Part shown: piece by piece, positions 35,320 to 44,647 of the stretch
Layout: the number at the start of each line of letters is the position of its first letter
How positions within the stretch are numbered: the first letter of the stretch is position 1
Assembly (NCBI RefSeq): GCF_035920345.1
Contig: NZ_CP109149.1
Coordinates: 1,364,001 to 1,428,000, forward strand
Reading direction: 5' to 3'
DNA length: 64,000 bases
Origin: Nocardia vinacea
Lineage (GTDB): Bacteria > Actinomycetota > Actinomycetes > Mycobacteriales > Mycobacteriaceae
Notes under the pieces: generated by a model
Databases searched by the model: none
What the model was told of the DNA's origin: nothing
Seen by the model: the letters and a program-made list of their open reading frames with translations, nothing else
Program-made: the position numbers and the translations under genes

Positions 35320-36465
35320 ATGACTTTCGCCGAAGCCAAGCGAACCCGATTGCACGACACTGCCGGCGGGGCGGTGACCATGAGCGAGATCGTGCGTGGC
35401 GTCATCGCCCGGAGAGCGGGTGCGCCCGTCGAATTGGCCGACATCATCATTCCGGATCCCGGGCCGCACGATGTGGTCGTGCGGGTGCTGGCGTGCGGGG
35501 TATGCCACACGGACCTGACCTACCGCGACGGCGGCATCAACGACGAGTTCCCGTTCCTGCTCGGGCACGAGGCGGCCGGGATCGTGGACCGGATCGGCGA
35601 TTCCGTCACCGAGGTAGAGGTCGGCGACTTCGTGGTGCTTAACTGGCGGGCGGTGTGCGGGCGGTGCCGCGCGTGCCGTCGCGGCCGCCCCTGGTACTGC
35701 TTCGACACCTACAACGCCGAGCAGAAGATGACTCTCGGCGACGGGACCGTCCTGACGCCCGCGCTCGGGATCGGCGCGTTCGCCGACAAGACGCTGGTGC
35801 ACGAAGGCCAGTGCACCAGAGTGGATTCCACGATCGACCCGGCGGTCGCCGGGCTCCTCGGCTGCGGCGTGATGGCCGGTCTCGGAGCCGCGCTGCATAC
35901 CGGACAGGTGGGGCGTGGTGACAGTGTCGTGGTCATCGGCTGCGGCGGAGTCGGAGCGGCCGCCGTCGCCGGGGCCGTGCTGGCGGGAGCGACGACGATC
36001 ATCGCCGTCGATCGCGACCCGGCCAAACTGGCCGCCGCGGCAGAGTTCGGCGCCACGCATACGGTCGACGCGTCCGCCGAGGACTCTGTTGCTCGAATCC
36101 AGGAGTACACCAACGGTTTCGGCGCCGACGTCGTCATCGACGCGGTGGGTCGCCCCGAGACCTGGGAGCAGGCGTTCTACGCGCGCGACCTCGCGGGGAC
36201 GGTGGTGCTGGTCGGCGTGCCGACGCCGGACATGCGGATCGCTATGCCGCTGCTCGACTTCTTCTCCCGTGGCGGAGCCTTGAAGTCCTCGTGGTACGGC
36301 GACTGCCTGCCGGAGCGCGATTTCCCCACCCTGATCGAGCTCCACCGGCAGGGACGGTTGCCGCTGGAACTGTTCGTCTCCGAGCGGATAGCTCTCGACG
36401 AGGTCGAAAAGTCCTTCGACACCATGAAATCGGGGCGGGTACTACGATCGGTGGTCGTGCTGTGA
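35320..36465 (+). CDS. mscR: S-(hydroxymethyl)mycothiol dehydrogenase / mycothiol-dependent formaldehyde dehydrogenase
   Basis: The zinc-dependent MDR protein has a catalytic Cys/His ([20 protein letters not shown]), [20 protein letters not shown] and a structural zinc set ([15 protein letters not shown]). Other markers are [33 protein letters not shown] and [20 protein letters not shown], which closely match mycobacterial MscR. It oxidises formaldehyde or nitrosothiol adducts of mycothiol. ATG 35320 has GGAGG at 5 nt and gives 381 residues; ATG 35380 is where family similarity begins. The MBL partner gene downstream is deleted internally. Confidence 0.9.
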   Translation: MTFAEAKRTRLHDTAGGAVTMSEIVRGVIARRAGAPVELADIIIPDPGPHDVVVRVLACGVCHTDLTYRDGGINDEFPFLLGHEAAGIVDRIGDSVTEVEVGDFVVLNWRAVCGRCRACRRGRPWYCFDTYNAEQKMTLGDGTVLTPALGIGAFADKTLVHEGQCTRVDSTIDPAVAGLLGCGVMAGLGAALHTGQVGRGDSVVVIGCGGVGAAAVAGAVLAGATTIIAVDRDPAKLAAAAEFGATHTVDASAEDSVARIQEYTNGFGADVVIDAVGRPETWEQAFYARDLAGTVVLVGVPTPDMRIAMPLLDFFSRGGALKSSWYGDCLPERDFPTLIELHRQGRLPLELFVSERIALDEVEKSFDTMKSGRVLRSVVVL

Positions 36466-36704
36466 CCGAGGTATCCGTCCGCAGCGTCGGCGCGGTCCGT
36501 ATCGATAGGGTTGTCACGTCGGGCACCTTCGCGCTCGACGGCGGCAGTTGGGACGTCGAGAACAACGTCTGGATCATCGACTCGCTGCGCGACCGCGTGT
36601 TCACGCTCGCCGCCGACACAGTGGTGCTGACCGGGCATGGACTGGGAACCGATCTCGCGACCGAGAGTCCACACCTCGACGAGTGGATCGCCCGCGGATG
36701 GTGA
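36462..36704 (+). pseudogene. MBL-fold hydrolase (mscR partner) with in-frame internal deletion
   Basis: The 80-residue frame begins with the N-terminus of the MBL protein normally encoded after mscR (RIDRVVTSGTFALDGGSWDV, ENNVWIID). It jumps directly to the family's C-terminus (SLRDRVFTLAADTVVLTGHG, ESPHLDEWIARGW). Intact members are about 205-210 residues, so about 125 residues are gone, including the HxHxDH zinc motif. The GTGA overlap with mscR and the normal C-terminus remain. It cannot be an active hydrolase. Confidence 0.8.
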
Positions 36705-36711
36705 TCCGTAG

Positions 36712-37401
<690 letters not shown>

Positions 37402-37450
37402 CCGGACCGACTTCTGTCGGCCATTTCGCGCACTGCGCGAGTGGTCGGCG

Positions 37451-38476
37451 TCAGTGGGGGAGCGCGTCGCGGAAGATCCCGTTGGCGGCCGTGGTGCGCG
37501 ACAGTGCGTCCGCGGCCAGGATGACCGCGGCGGCGGTCCAGGTGGTGCGCTCCTCGGGCCAGCGTTTGCCGTCGGTGAACACCATTCCGGTCCAATACGA
37601 TCCGTCCGATTCACGCAGATGCTGCATCTCGGTGAAGAGCGCCGCGGCGGTGGCGGTGTCACCGTCGGCGTCGAGCGCCAATACCAGTTCGCAGGTTTCG
37701 GCGCCGGTGACCCACGGCGCGTCGGACACACAGCGGATGCCCAGGCCTGCAACGACGAATTCGTCCCAGTGGCGCCGGATGCGGTCGCGGGCCTGGGGGC
37801 CGCGGACCGCGCCGCCGAGGATCGGGTAGTACCAGTCCATGGAATAGCGGTTCTTATCCAGAAAAGCTTCCGGGTGGTCGCGCAAGGCGCTACCGAGGCG
37901 GCGGCGGGCCGCGGCCCAGTCCGGCCTGGGATCGCCGAGGCGCTCGGCCAGGGCCACCGCACAGCCGAGGCTGTGGAAGATGCTTGAGCAACCGGTGAGC
38001 AGGGCCTCGCCCGAGCTGCCGGATTCGCTTGCGGACCAGTGGATCTCGCCGTGCTCACCCTGCTGCAGGCCCAGTACGAACTCGACCGAGGCGCGGACGG
38101 TGGGCCACATCTCGGCGGCGAATTCGGAATCACCGGTGACGGTGAGGAAATGCAGCACACCGGTGGCCAGGTAAGCACAGAAGTTGGTGTCGGCGTCGTG
38201 GTTCTCGATGACGCCCTGACGGAACTGCATGGGCCAGGAGCCGTCGTCGCGCTGAGTCTTGGCCGACCAGATGTAGGCGTCGCGAGCCTCATCCCACAGT
38301 CCGGCGACGGTGAGCGCCATGGCCGACTCGATGTGATCCCAGGGGTCGGTGTGGCCGCCGGTGAACCAGGGCAGGGCGCCGTCGGGCTCCTGTGCGGCCG
38401 CGATGGATTCACCGCTGCGCCGGATATCGTGGCCGGAGAGGCCGCCGGGAACGGCGGGCAGCTCAGCGTGCGCCAC
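37451..38476 (-). CDS. Alpha/alpha-toroid (prenyltransferase-like) protein
   Basis: The 341-residue protein has repeated QxxDGxxxW-type units (AAQEPDGALPWFTGGHTDPW, AKTQRDDGSWPMQFRQGVIE, HLRESDGSYWTGMVFTDGKR) typical of six-hairpin/terpenoid-cyclase-like toroids. Database entries of this type are labelled prenyltransferase, but a glycan hydrolase-like role is equally possible. GTG 38476 overlaps the end of the methyltransferase gene by 14 nt. It belongs to a minus-strand trio with a methyltransferase and a GT4 glycosyltransferase. Confidence 0.75.
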   Translation of the reverse strand: MAHAELPAVPGGLSGHDIRRSGESIAAAQEPDGALPWFTGGHTDPWDHIESAMALTVAGLWDEARDAYIWSAKTQRDDGSWPMQFRQGVIENHDADTNFCAYLATGVLHFLTVTGDSEFAAEMWPTVRASVEFVLGLQQGEHGEIHWSASESGSSGEALLTGCSSIFHSLGCAVALAERLGDPRPDWAAARRRLGSALRDHPEAFLDKNRYSMDWYYPILGGAVRGPQARDRIRRHWDEFVVAGLGIRCVSDAPWVTGAETCELVLALDADGDTATAAALFTEMQHLRESDGSYWTGMVFTDGKRWPEERTTWTAAAVILAADALSRTTAANGIFRDALPH

Positions 38477-39194
38477 TGTGCACCGCCGGTTTGGTGAAGT
38501 AGAGGGCGACGGATTTGCCGATGAGGGGGTTGAGCATGCGTTCGGCCGTGCGGGTGAGCGCGGGCGCGGACATCATGTCCCACACCAGCATCCGGTGATA
38601 GGCCGCCACCGCCGGATGCGTGTCGTCGGCGACCCCGACCGCGCACTTGAGCCACCAGAATGGGGAGTGCAGGGCGTGCGCGAAATCCTGGTGGACGTAG
38701 CGCACGCCGCGCGCGGTGATCTTGTCGCGCAGCTCGTCGGCCCGGTAGATGCGGACGTGGCCGCCTTCGTTCGCGTGGTACTCGTCCGAAAGCGCCCAGC
38801 AGACGCGTTCGGGCAGCCAGCGGGGGACCGTGACGGCCAGTGCGCCACCTGGTTTGAGGACGCGCACCAGCTCGGCGATTGACTGCTCGTCCTGCGGGAT
38901 GTGCTCGAGGATCTCCGAGGCGATGACCACGTCGAATTCGCCGTCGCCGTAGGGCAGGTCGAGCGCGTCGCCGCGCACGGTCTCGGCCTTCGCGTACTCC
39001 GGCACCTCGCCGGCCGCGGCCATGGCCTCGAACATAACGCCGACATCGGCGAGGTCGGTGGCGTTCTGGTCGAAGGCCACGATGTCTGCGCCGCGCCGGT
39101 ACGCCTCGAAGGAGTGCCGCCCGGCCCCGCAGCCGATATCGATCACGCGCACCCCCGGACCTACGCCCAGACGATCGAAATCGACGGTCAGCAT
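38463..39194 (-). CDS. Class I SAM-dependent methyltransferase
   Basis: The 243-residue protein has motif I (VRVIDIGCGAGRHSFEAYRR), an acidic residue in IVAFDQNATDLADV, and FDVVIASEILEHIPQDEQSI, LKPGGALAVTVPRWLPERVC. The Methyltransf_11-type core is followed by a WWLKC-containing C-terminal region. ATG 39194 is chosen because GGCAGGAGG lies 4-12 nt upstream. It sits between the GT4 and toroid genes, suggesting methylation of a sugar or lipid made by the trio. Confidence 0.88.
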   Translation of the reverse strand: MLTVDFDRLGVGPGVRVIDIGCGAGRHSFEAYRRGADIVAFDQNATDLADVGVMFEAMAAAGEVPEYAKAETVRGDALDLPYGDGEFDVVIASEILEHIPQDEQSIAELVRVLKPGGALAVTVPRWLPERVCWALSDEYHANEGGHVRIYRADELRDKITARGVRYVHQDFAHALHSPFWWLKCAVGVADDTHPAVAAYHRMLVWDMMSAPALTRTAERMLNPLIGKSVALYFTKPAVHSGAR

Positions 39195-39234
39195 GTGACC
39201 TCCTGCCTGCCGGTGATGAGTATCGAAAGATGAA

Positions 39235-40491
39235 TCAACGGTTCGCTCCAGCCGATTCGACCGGTGCGCGGCGGCCGTGCCGCTCGATCGCCTGCTCGTA
39301 GACCGCGACGGTCTGTGCGCCGACGGCGGCCCAGCTGAACACCTCCAGTGCGCGCCGCCGTCCCGCACTTCCCATGTGGTGCAGGCGATCCGGATCGCGA
39401 AGCAGCTGGCCCAGTGTGCGGGTCAGGGCCGTCGCATCGCCGGGCTCGACCAGCGCCGCGCAGGCGCCGGTGACCTCGGGCAGCGCCCCTGCCCGGCTGG
39501 CGACCAGCGGCGTGCCACTGGCCATGGCCTCCACGGCCGGCAGCGAGAAACCCTCGTACAGGGACGGAATACAGGCGACCTGCGCCGAGGCGAGCAGCTC
39601 GGCGAGGTGCTCGTCGCTCAATCCGCTGACCGCGGTGACGATGTCGGCCAGCCCCAGTTCGGCGATGAGCTTCTCGGTCGGCCCGTTGGGCTCCAACTTC
39701 GCCACCAGCCGCAGCTCGATGTCATGGGTATGACGCAGCCGGGCAACGGCTTCGAGCAGATGCGCGATACCCTTGAGCGGCTTGTCCGCGCTGGCTACCG
39801 CGACGATGCGGCCCCGCACCCGAGGCGTCTCGCGCGGCCGGAACAGCTCGGTGTCCACGCCGAGCGGGACGGCGTGCAACTGCTGTGGCGACACCCCGAA
39901 GTCCTCGGCGATGTCGGTCGCCGACGACGAGGACACTGTGATCAGGTCCGGAATCTGCCGTGTTACCCGCTGCTGCATGCCGAGGAATCCGTACCAGCGT
40001 CGCACGAAGGGCTTGCGCCGCCACGGTGCGGCCGCCAGGTCCACCGCCCGGTCGCGGGTGATGGGATGGTGGATTGTCGCCACCACCGGCAGGTGCCGGG
40101 CGATGTCGAGCAGCCCGTAGCCGAGGCACTGGTTGTCGTGCACGACATCGAAATCCTGTGTGCGCGACCATAACAGCCGCGCGGCCCGCAGACTGAACGT
40201 CCTGGGCTCGGGAAATCCGGCGGTCCACATGGTGGCGAGCTCGAGCAGGTCGATCCGGTCGCGGATCTCGCGCGGATGGGGTGTGCGAAAGGGATCGTCG
40301 TCACGGTACAGGTCCAGGCTGGGCACCTCCGTGAGCCGCACGCGCGGATCGAGGTGTTCCGGATAGGGCTGGCCGGAGAAGACCTCGACCTCATGGCCGA
40401 GCTCCGCCAGCCCCTGACTCAAATATCGGACGTAAACCCCTTGCCCCCCACAGTGGGTCTTGCTGCGGTAGGACAGCAGGGCTACGCGCAC
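39235..40491 (-). CDS. GT4-family glycosyltransferase (Rv0225-like)
   Basis: The 418-residue GT-B enzyme begins VRVALLSYRSKTHCGGQGVY then VRYLSQGLAELGHEVEVFSG. It has HDNQCLGYGLLDIARHLPVV, ATIHHPITRDR and the donor-site EGFSLPAVEAMASGTPLVAS. This resembles M. tuberculosis Rv0225. It likely transfers a hexose to a lipid or oligosaccharide in envelope glycan synthesis. GTG 40491 has GGAGGG at 4 nt. It follows CYP125 by 43 nt, but functionally it fits the downstream trio. Confidence 0.88.
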   Translation of the reverse strand: MRVALLSYRSKTHCGGQGVYVRYLSQGLAELGHEVEVFSGQPYPEHLDPRVRLTEVPSLDLYRDDDPFRTPHPREIRDRIDLLELATMWTAGFPEPRTFSLRAARLLWSRTQDFDVVHDNQCLGYGLLDIARHLPVVATIHHPITRDRAVDLAAAPWRRKPFVRRWYGFLGMQQRVTRQIPDLITVSSSSATDIAEDFGVSPQQLHAVPLGVDTELFRPRETPRVRGRIVAVASADKPLKGIAHLLEAVARLRHTHDIELRLVAKLEPNGPTEKLIAELGLADIVTAVSGLSDEHLAELLASAQVACIPSLYEGFSLPAVEAMASGTPLVASRAGALPEVTGACAALVEPGDATALTRTLGQLLRDPDRLHHMGSAGRRRALEVFSWAAVGAQTVAVYEQAIERHGRRAPVESAGANR

Positions 40492-40534
40492 AGGCCCTCC
40501 GCCCTCCGCAGTGCCGCACAATTCGCGCTGATCA

Positions 40535-41776
40535 TCAGTACCGCACTTGCCAATGCTTGATGCCGTTGATCCAGCCCGAACGCAGGCGCTCGGGCTCGGA
40601 GACCTGGGACAGGTTCGGCATCGCGTCGGCGATGGCGTTGAACATCAGATCAATTTCCAGCCGGGCCAGGTTGGCGCCGACGCAGTAGTGTGCGCCCGTG
40701 CCGCCGAAGGCCAGATGCGGGTTGGGGTCGCGCAGGATGTCGAAGCTGAACGGGTTCTCGAAGGCGTCCTCGTCGAAATTGGCAGAGCTGTAGAACAATC
40801 CGACGCGTTGTCCCTGACGGATCAGCTGTCCGCCGAGTTCGGTGTCGGTGGTGGCGGTGCGCTGGAATGCGGTCACGGGAGTCGCCCAGCGCACGATCTC
40901 GTCGGGCGCGGTGCGTGGACGCTGCTGTTTGTAGAGCTCCCACTGGTCCGGATTGTCGACGAATGCCTTCATGCCGTGGGTGATGGCGTTACGAGTGGTC
41001 TCGTTGCCCGCTACCGCGAGCAGAATGACGAAGAAGCCGAATTCGTCCGAGCCCAGGGCTTCCCCGTCGACGTCGGCCTGTACGAGCTGGCTGACGATGT
41101 CGTCGAGCGGATCGGCGCGACGCTGTTCGGCCATGTTCCAGGCATAGCCGAGGATTTCCACCGACGCGTTGGTGCCCGCCGTCGTGGTGGTGGCGTCGCC
41201 GTATTCCGGGTCGTCGTAATTGAGCATCTGGTTGGACCAGTCGAACAGTTTACGGCGGTCTTCCTGTGGTACGCCGATGAGTTCGGCGATGGCCTGCAGG
41301 GGTAGTTCACACGCGACCTGTTCGACGAAGTCGCCGCCGCCCTCTTTCTCGGCCGCGTGCACGATGGCAGCCGCTCGTTCGGTCAGCGCGGCGCGCAACC
41401 CCTCGACGGCGCGTGGACTGAAGCCTTTGGAGATGATGCGCCGGATCTTGGAGTGCTTCGGCGGATCCATGTTCACCAGCAGTGCGCTGGTCAGTTCGAT
41501 CTGCTCGATGGTGATCTGCCCGGGCAGCCGGATGATGGAGCCTTTCTGCTGTGAGGAGAACAGCTCCGGTTTGCGCGAGATCTCTTTGATGTCCTCGTGT
41601 TTGGTGACCACCCAGTAGCCGCCGTCGCGGAATCCTCCGGACTGCGCATCGGTCTGCGGGTTCCACCACACCGGCGCGGTACGGCGCAACTCGGCGAATT
41701 CCTGGACGGGGTTGCGGGTTTCCCAGAGCACCGGGTCGGTGAAATCGAATCCAGCGGGAATGGACGGCGCTGACAC
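40535..41776 (-). CDS. cyp125: CYP125-family cytochrome P450 (steroid C26/C27 hydroxylase-like)
   Basis: The 413-residue P450 has the I-helix AGNETTRNAITHGMKAF, ExxR in DEIVRWATPVTAFQRT and heme loop FGGTGAHYCVGANLARLEID. SIPAGFDFTDPVLWETR, FVEQVACELPLQAIAELIGV and ERLRSGWINGIKHWQVRY closely match CYP125A1, which oxidises the cholesterol side-chain terminal methyl group. AGGAGGAAGC precedes the start. It lies 49 nt after CYP51 in the same direction, so it is probably in the CYP51 transcript. The substrate may be a sterol or another branched terpenoid. Confidence 0.9.
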   Translation of the reverse strand: MSAPSIPAGFDFTDPVLWETRNPVQEFAELRRTAPVWWNPQTDAQSGGFRDGGYWVVTKHEDIKEISRKPELFSSQQKGSIIRLPGQITIEQIELTSALLVNMDPPKHSKIRRIISKGFSPRAVEGLRAALTERAAAIVHAAEKEGGGDFVEQVACELPLQAIAELIGVPQEDRRKLFDWSNQMLNYDDPEYGDATTTTAGTNASVEILGYAWNMAEQRRADPLDDIVSQLVQADVDGEALGSDEFGFFVILLAVAGNETTRNAITHGMKAFVDNPDQWELYKQQRPRTAPDEIVRWATPVTAFQRTATTDTELGGQLIRQGQRVGLFYSSANFDEDAFENPFSFDILRDPNPHLAFGGTGAHYCVGANLARLEIDLMFNAIADAMPNLSQVSEPERLRSGWINGIKHWQVRY

Positions 41777-41825
41777 AGCTTCCTCCTGAAAGGCCGACGT
41801 CTTTGTGGACCGGAATGTGCGGGAC

Positions 41826-43178
41826 TCACCGCCGCCGACGGCGGTAGCGGACGCGGCACGGCTGCTGCAGCTGCACCACCATTTTGGAGTGATCGTTGCG
41901 ATAGGTGTCCGACGGCTGTGCCAGTTCGAACTCCCAGTCCCGCAACAGAATGGAGAAGATCGCTTTGAGCTGCATGAGCGCGAACGGCGCCCCGACGCAG
42001 CGATGACGGCCCGCGCCGAAGGGGATCCAGGTCCAGCGATTTACGATGTCCTCTTGCCGAGGATCAAGGTAGCGGCTCGGATCGAAGGTGTCCGGATCCG
42101 GGAAGTCCTCCGGAATCCGGTTGGAGATCGCCGGAGTCGCGGCCACCATGTCGCCCGGCGCGATCCGGTTGCCACACACCTCGAATTCGTCGCGGGCGAT
42201 GCGCATCAGGATGATCAGCGGCGGATGCAGGCGCAGCGCCTCCTTGAGCGCGGCTTCCAGGTTCGGAATCTGCCGCAGCGCATTGTGACTGACCTCCGAA
42301 CCGTCCGAGTACAGCTCGTCGAGCTCGGTGACGACGCTCGCCAGTGTTTCCGGGTGGCGCAACAGCTCGATGATCGTCCAGGCCGCGGTGCCGGAGGTGG
42401 TGTGGTGGCCGGCGAACATCATGGAGATGAAGATGCCGGTGATTTCGCTGGCGGAGAACCGTGGCGACCCGTTCTCGTCCTGCACCGAGATCAGGACGTC
42501 GAGCATGTCGCGGTCGTCCTTGCCCGTAGGTGGGTTCGCCTCGCGCTGATCCATGATCGCCTGCACGAGTTCGACGAGCTTGACGCGGGCTTCGTCGCGG
42601 CGACGGAAGCTCTCGATCGGCGCGTAGGGATCGACGTAGGCCAGGGCATCGGTGCCCTGCTCGAGTTCGTGATAGAGATGCGCGAAGCGGGAGTCGAGCT
42701 GGTTGCGGAACTTCACACCGATCAGGCAGGACGAGGAGGTGTAGATGGTCAACTCGGCGAAGAATTCGAGCAGGTCGATCTCGCCCTCGTCGTCCCACTG
42801 AGCCAGCATCTGGTCCACTTCGCGGGCGATGGTGGCGGCGTGCCCGCGCATGTGGTCGGCACGCAGGGCCGAATTGTGCAGCATCTCTTTGCGGCGTTCG
42901 GGTGGAGCGTCGAAGACGACGCCCTCGCCGAAGATCGGCTTCATGAACGGGTATGCCGCGCCCTGATCGAGGTCCTCGTCGCTGGCGCGGAAGAAGAATT
43001 CGTTGGCCTCGGCGCCTGACAGCAGGATCACATCGCGCCCGGCGAGCACGAATGACCCGACATCGCCGCATTCGGCGCGAACTCGCCGCATCAGCGCGAT
43101 CGGATCGGTGCGGAACTCCTCCAGGTGCCCGTGCTCATCCTCGCCTCCGGACACTCGCTGCGGCTTGACCAGCGTCAT
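41826..43178 (-). CDS. cyp51: CYP51-family cytochrome P450 (sterol 14-alpha-demethylase-like)
   Basis: The 450-residue P450 matches bacterial CYP51. The I-helix FAGHHTTSGTAAWTIIELLR, LKEALRLHPPLIILMRIARD and SNRIPEDFPDPDTFDPSRYL are present. So are the heme loop WIPFGAGRHRCVGAPFALMQ and YRNDHSKMVVQLQQP. Length equals M. tuberculosis CYP51B1 (451). CYP51 removes the 14-alpha-methyl group of sterols. ATG 43178 is coupled to a 15-codon micro-ORF (ATGA overlap) that begins inside the operator. CYP125 follows. Confidence 0.93.
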   Translation of the reverse strand: MTLVKPQRVSGGEDEHGHLEEFRTDPIALMRRVRAECGDVGSFVLAGRDVILLSGAEANEFFFRASDEDLDQGAAYPFMKPIFGEGVVFDAPPERRKEMLHNSALRADHMRGHAATIAREVDQMLAQWDDEGEIDLLEFFAELTIYTSSSCLIGVKFRNQLDSRFAHLYHELEQGTDALAYVDPYAPIESFRRRDEARVKLVELVQAIMDQREANPPTGKDDRDMLDVLISVQDENGSPRFSASEITGIFISMMFAGHHTTSGTAAWTIIELLRHPETLASVVTELDELYSDGSEVSHNALRQIPNLEAALKEALRLHPPLIILMRIARDEFEVCGNRIAPGDMVAATPAISNRIPEDFPDPDTFDPSRYLDPRQEDIVNRWTWIPFGAGRHRCVGAPFALMQLKAIFSILLRDWEFELAQPSDTYRNDHSKMVVQLQQPCRVRYRRRRR

Positions 43179-43222
43179 TGGAAATCCTTTCCGGGATACC
43201 TGTCCAGACAGATGATGGACAT
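43175..43222 (-). CDS. 15-codon leaderless micro-ORF coupled to cyp51
   Basis: ATG 43222 lies in the operator GGACA-CA-TGTCC, 8 nt after TACTGT (43236-43231), so it is the predicted first codon of the mRNA. The frame MSIICLDRYPGKDFQ ends in a TGA that overlaps the cyp51 ATG (ATGA at 43178-43175). GGAAAGGA for cyp51 lies inside it. It may couple translation of cyp51 to the operator-proximal start. Confidence 0.5.
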   Translation of the reverse strand: MSIICLDRYPGKDFQ

Positions 43223-43236
43223 GTGTCCGGACAGTA
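43198..43236 (-). promoter_or_regulatory. cyp51 promoter with two operators
   Basis: Going downstream on the minus strand: TACTGT (43236-43231), CCGGACAC, then ATGTCC forming GGACA-CA-TGTCC (43228-43217). A second site, CTGTCTGGACAGGT, follows at 43211-43198. Both match the cluster operator. Two sites suggest cooperative repression. Confidence 0.7.
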
Positions 43237-43982
43237 CTATGGTTAAAGCTGCGCGACAAGGCTTCCGGTGTTTTGCCAGGCCGGTGCCACCACTGACGCT
43301 CGATGACGACTGCCAGTGCGCTGATCTCGTCGGCCGGGGAATGTTCGCGAAGTCCGCCGACTGCGCAGCTGTGAATGCTGTGGGCCGCCAATACCTGTGC
43401 GATGCGCGGCGCGTACGACGGCCACATCGCCGCGGAATCTGCCGTTGCGTTGCGCATGTCCGACGAGTCGCGGGAGAGGAGGACGATGTCGGCTTGCGCC
43501 GCAGCGTCTTTCAGGCGGCACGCTGCTCGAGCCGGTAAGAAGACGAAGAGAGATCCGAGGCGCCGAAGCTGCGAGGTGCAGCAGGTGATCCTGTGGTCGT
43601 TGCCGGTGGATGCCGCGGTAACGGTCGGTCCTCCGACGCCAGGCGCACGAGTAAGGCATCGAGACGACCACGGACCGCAACCGCGCCGGACGGCGGTTCG
43701 GCCGGGCATGCATAGCCGGAGCGAAGGCCTAGTGTGCTGTCTCGATCACCTACTGGCTTGTTCCCGGCCTTCGGCCGTATCGAATCGGGAAGTTTCCGCT
43801 GCCGCGCGCGTAGTGTGGACCGGCGGGTCGCGGGGAGGGCGCCGAAGGTGTTGACCCTGCTGAGGTGAGCGGATCATTCTCTACGCCTGGGCAGCACTTG
43901 CCGCTCTCAACATCGTCGCGTGGAGCATTCGGACACGACGAGCCGGATGGACGAAGGACTCGTCGTCGCCGTCGTCCGACGA
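43237..43982. other. Gene-free stretch between cyp51 promoter and tetR stop
   Basis: About 745 bp contain several overlapping open frames on both strands, as expected in high-GC DNA, but none resembles a known family or has a convincing ribosome binding site. In the syntenic M. tuberculosis locus CYP51, SDR and CYP123 genes are contiguous, so this may be the site of rearrangement. Confidence 0.4.
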
Positions 43983-44576
43983 TCAGCTGCCGGCGCCCGG
44001 ATCGGCCAGCAGGCGCCGCGTGGAGATTTCCAGGAGGTCGGCGACCTCTTCGTAAGAGAGCAGTCCCATGCCTGCCTGCAACAGTGCGCCGGCGTAGAGC
44101 AATTCCAGCATCGAGAGACGTTCGGAGTCTTTCGATCCGAGCGCATCGGCGAGTCGGCTGCGAATCTCCCTGCCGATTCGCACCCGCAGATGCTGTACGT
44201 CGGGATCGTCGCCGAGCAGGGCATTGCTGACCGCGCTCGCCAATGCTGGTTCGTTGGCCACCAACATGGAAACCTGACGCAGGACCGCGACCACACGTGT
44301 GGCCGGATCCTCGTCACGAGTCTCCAGTGGTGGGGCGGCGATCAGGCGGCGCCAGTACACCTCCGAGACCAGATGCTCCTTTGAGGAGAAATACGTGTAG
44401 GCGGTGGCTGTTCCGACACCCGCAGCGGCGGCGACCAGTCGTATCGTTGTGCCGGAGTATCCTTCGCGGGACAATACATCGACTGCCGCCGCGGTCAGGC
44501 GGTCGACGGTGTCGGCCTGCTTCTCGGTGAGACGCCGTCGAGTTGCTTCGATGCCGGTAGATGCGAGTTCGGACAT
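43983..44576 (-). CDS. TetR family regulator of the P450 cluster
   Basis: The 197-residue protein has a TetR helix-turn-helix (AAAVDVLSREGYSGTTIRLV, AAAAGVGTATAYTYFSSKEH) and the segment LVSEVYWRRLIAAPPLE shared with the TetR at 32975. By position it corresponds to Rv0767c of M. tuberculosis as I recall that locus. ATG 44576 lies within AGACA-CA-TGTCC, 8 nt after TAGGAT, indicating a leaderless autoregulated gene. It is the best candidate for the protein binding the cluster-wide operator. Confidence 0.88.
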   Translation of the reverse strand: MSELASTGIEATRRRLTEKQADTVDRLTAAAVDVLSREGYSGTTIRLVAAAAGVGTATAYTYFSSKEHLVSEVYWRRLIAAPPLETRDEDPATRVVAVLRQVSMLVANEPALASAVSNALLGDDPDVQHLRVRIGREIRSRLADALGSKDSERLSMLELLYAGALLQAGMGLLSYEEVADLLEISTRRLLADPGAGS

Positions 44577-44590
44577 GTGTCTGGATCCTA
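44569..44590 (-). promoter_or_regulatory. Leaderless promoter with operator over the start codon (tetR, P450 cluster)
   Basis: TAGGAT (44590-44585), then CCAGACAC (8 nt), then the start codon ATG TCC GAA from 44576. AGACA-CA-TGTCC covers the start codon, matching the geometry at 32975 and 56890. Confidence 0.75.
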
Positions 44591-44647
44591 CTGTAGTCTC
44601 ATGACCAGGACAATTGACGTGGGCCCGGTGCCCTGTCGGGCGATTCG

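Noticed and set aside
43179..43709. N-terminal extension of the cyp51 frame by about 177 codons
   Set aside because: The extension contains the promoter and operators, and CYP51 proteins of normal length begin at 43178.
43237..43982. Several long overlapping open frames on both strands
   Set aside because: High-GC DNA gives long open frames by chance; none had a family resemblance, a ribosome binding site or sensible composition.
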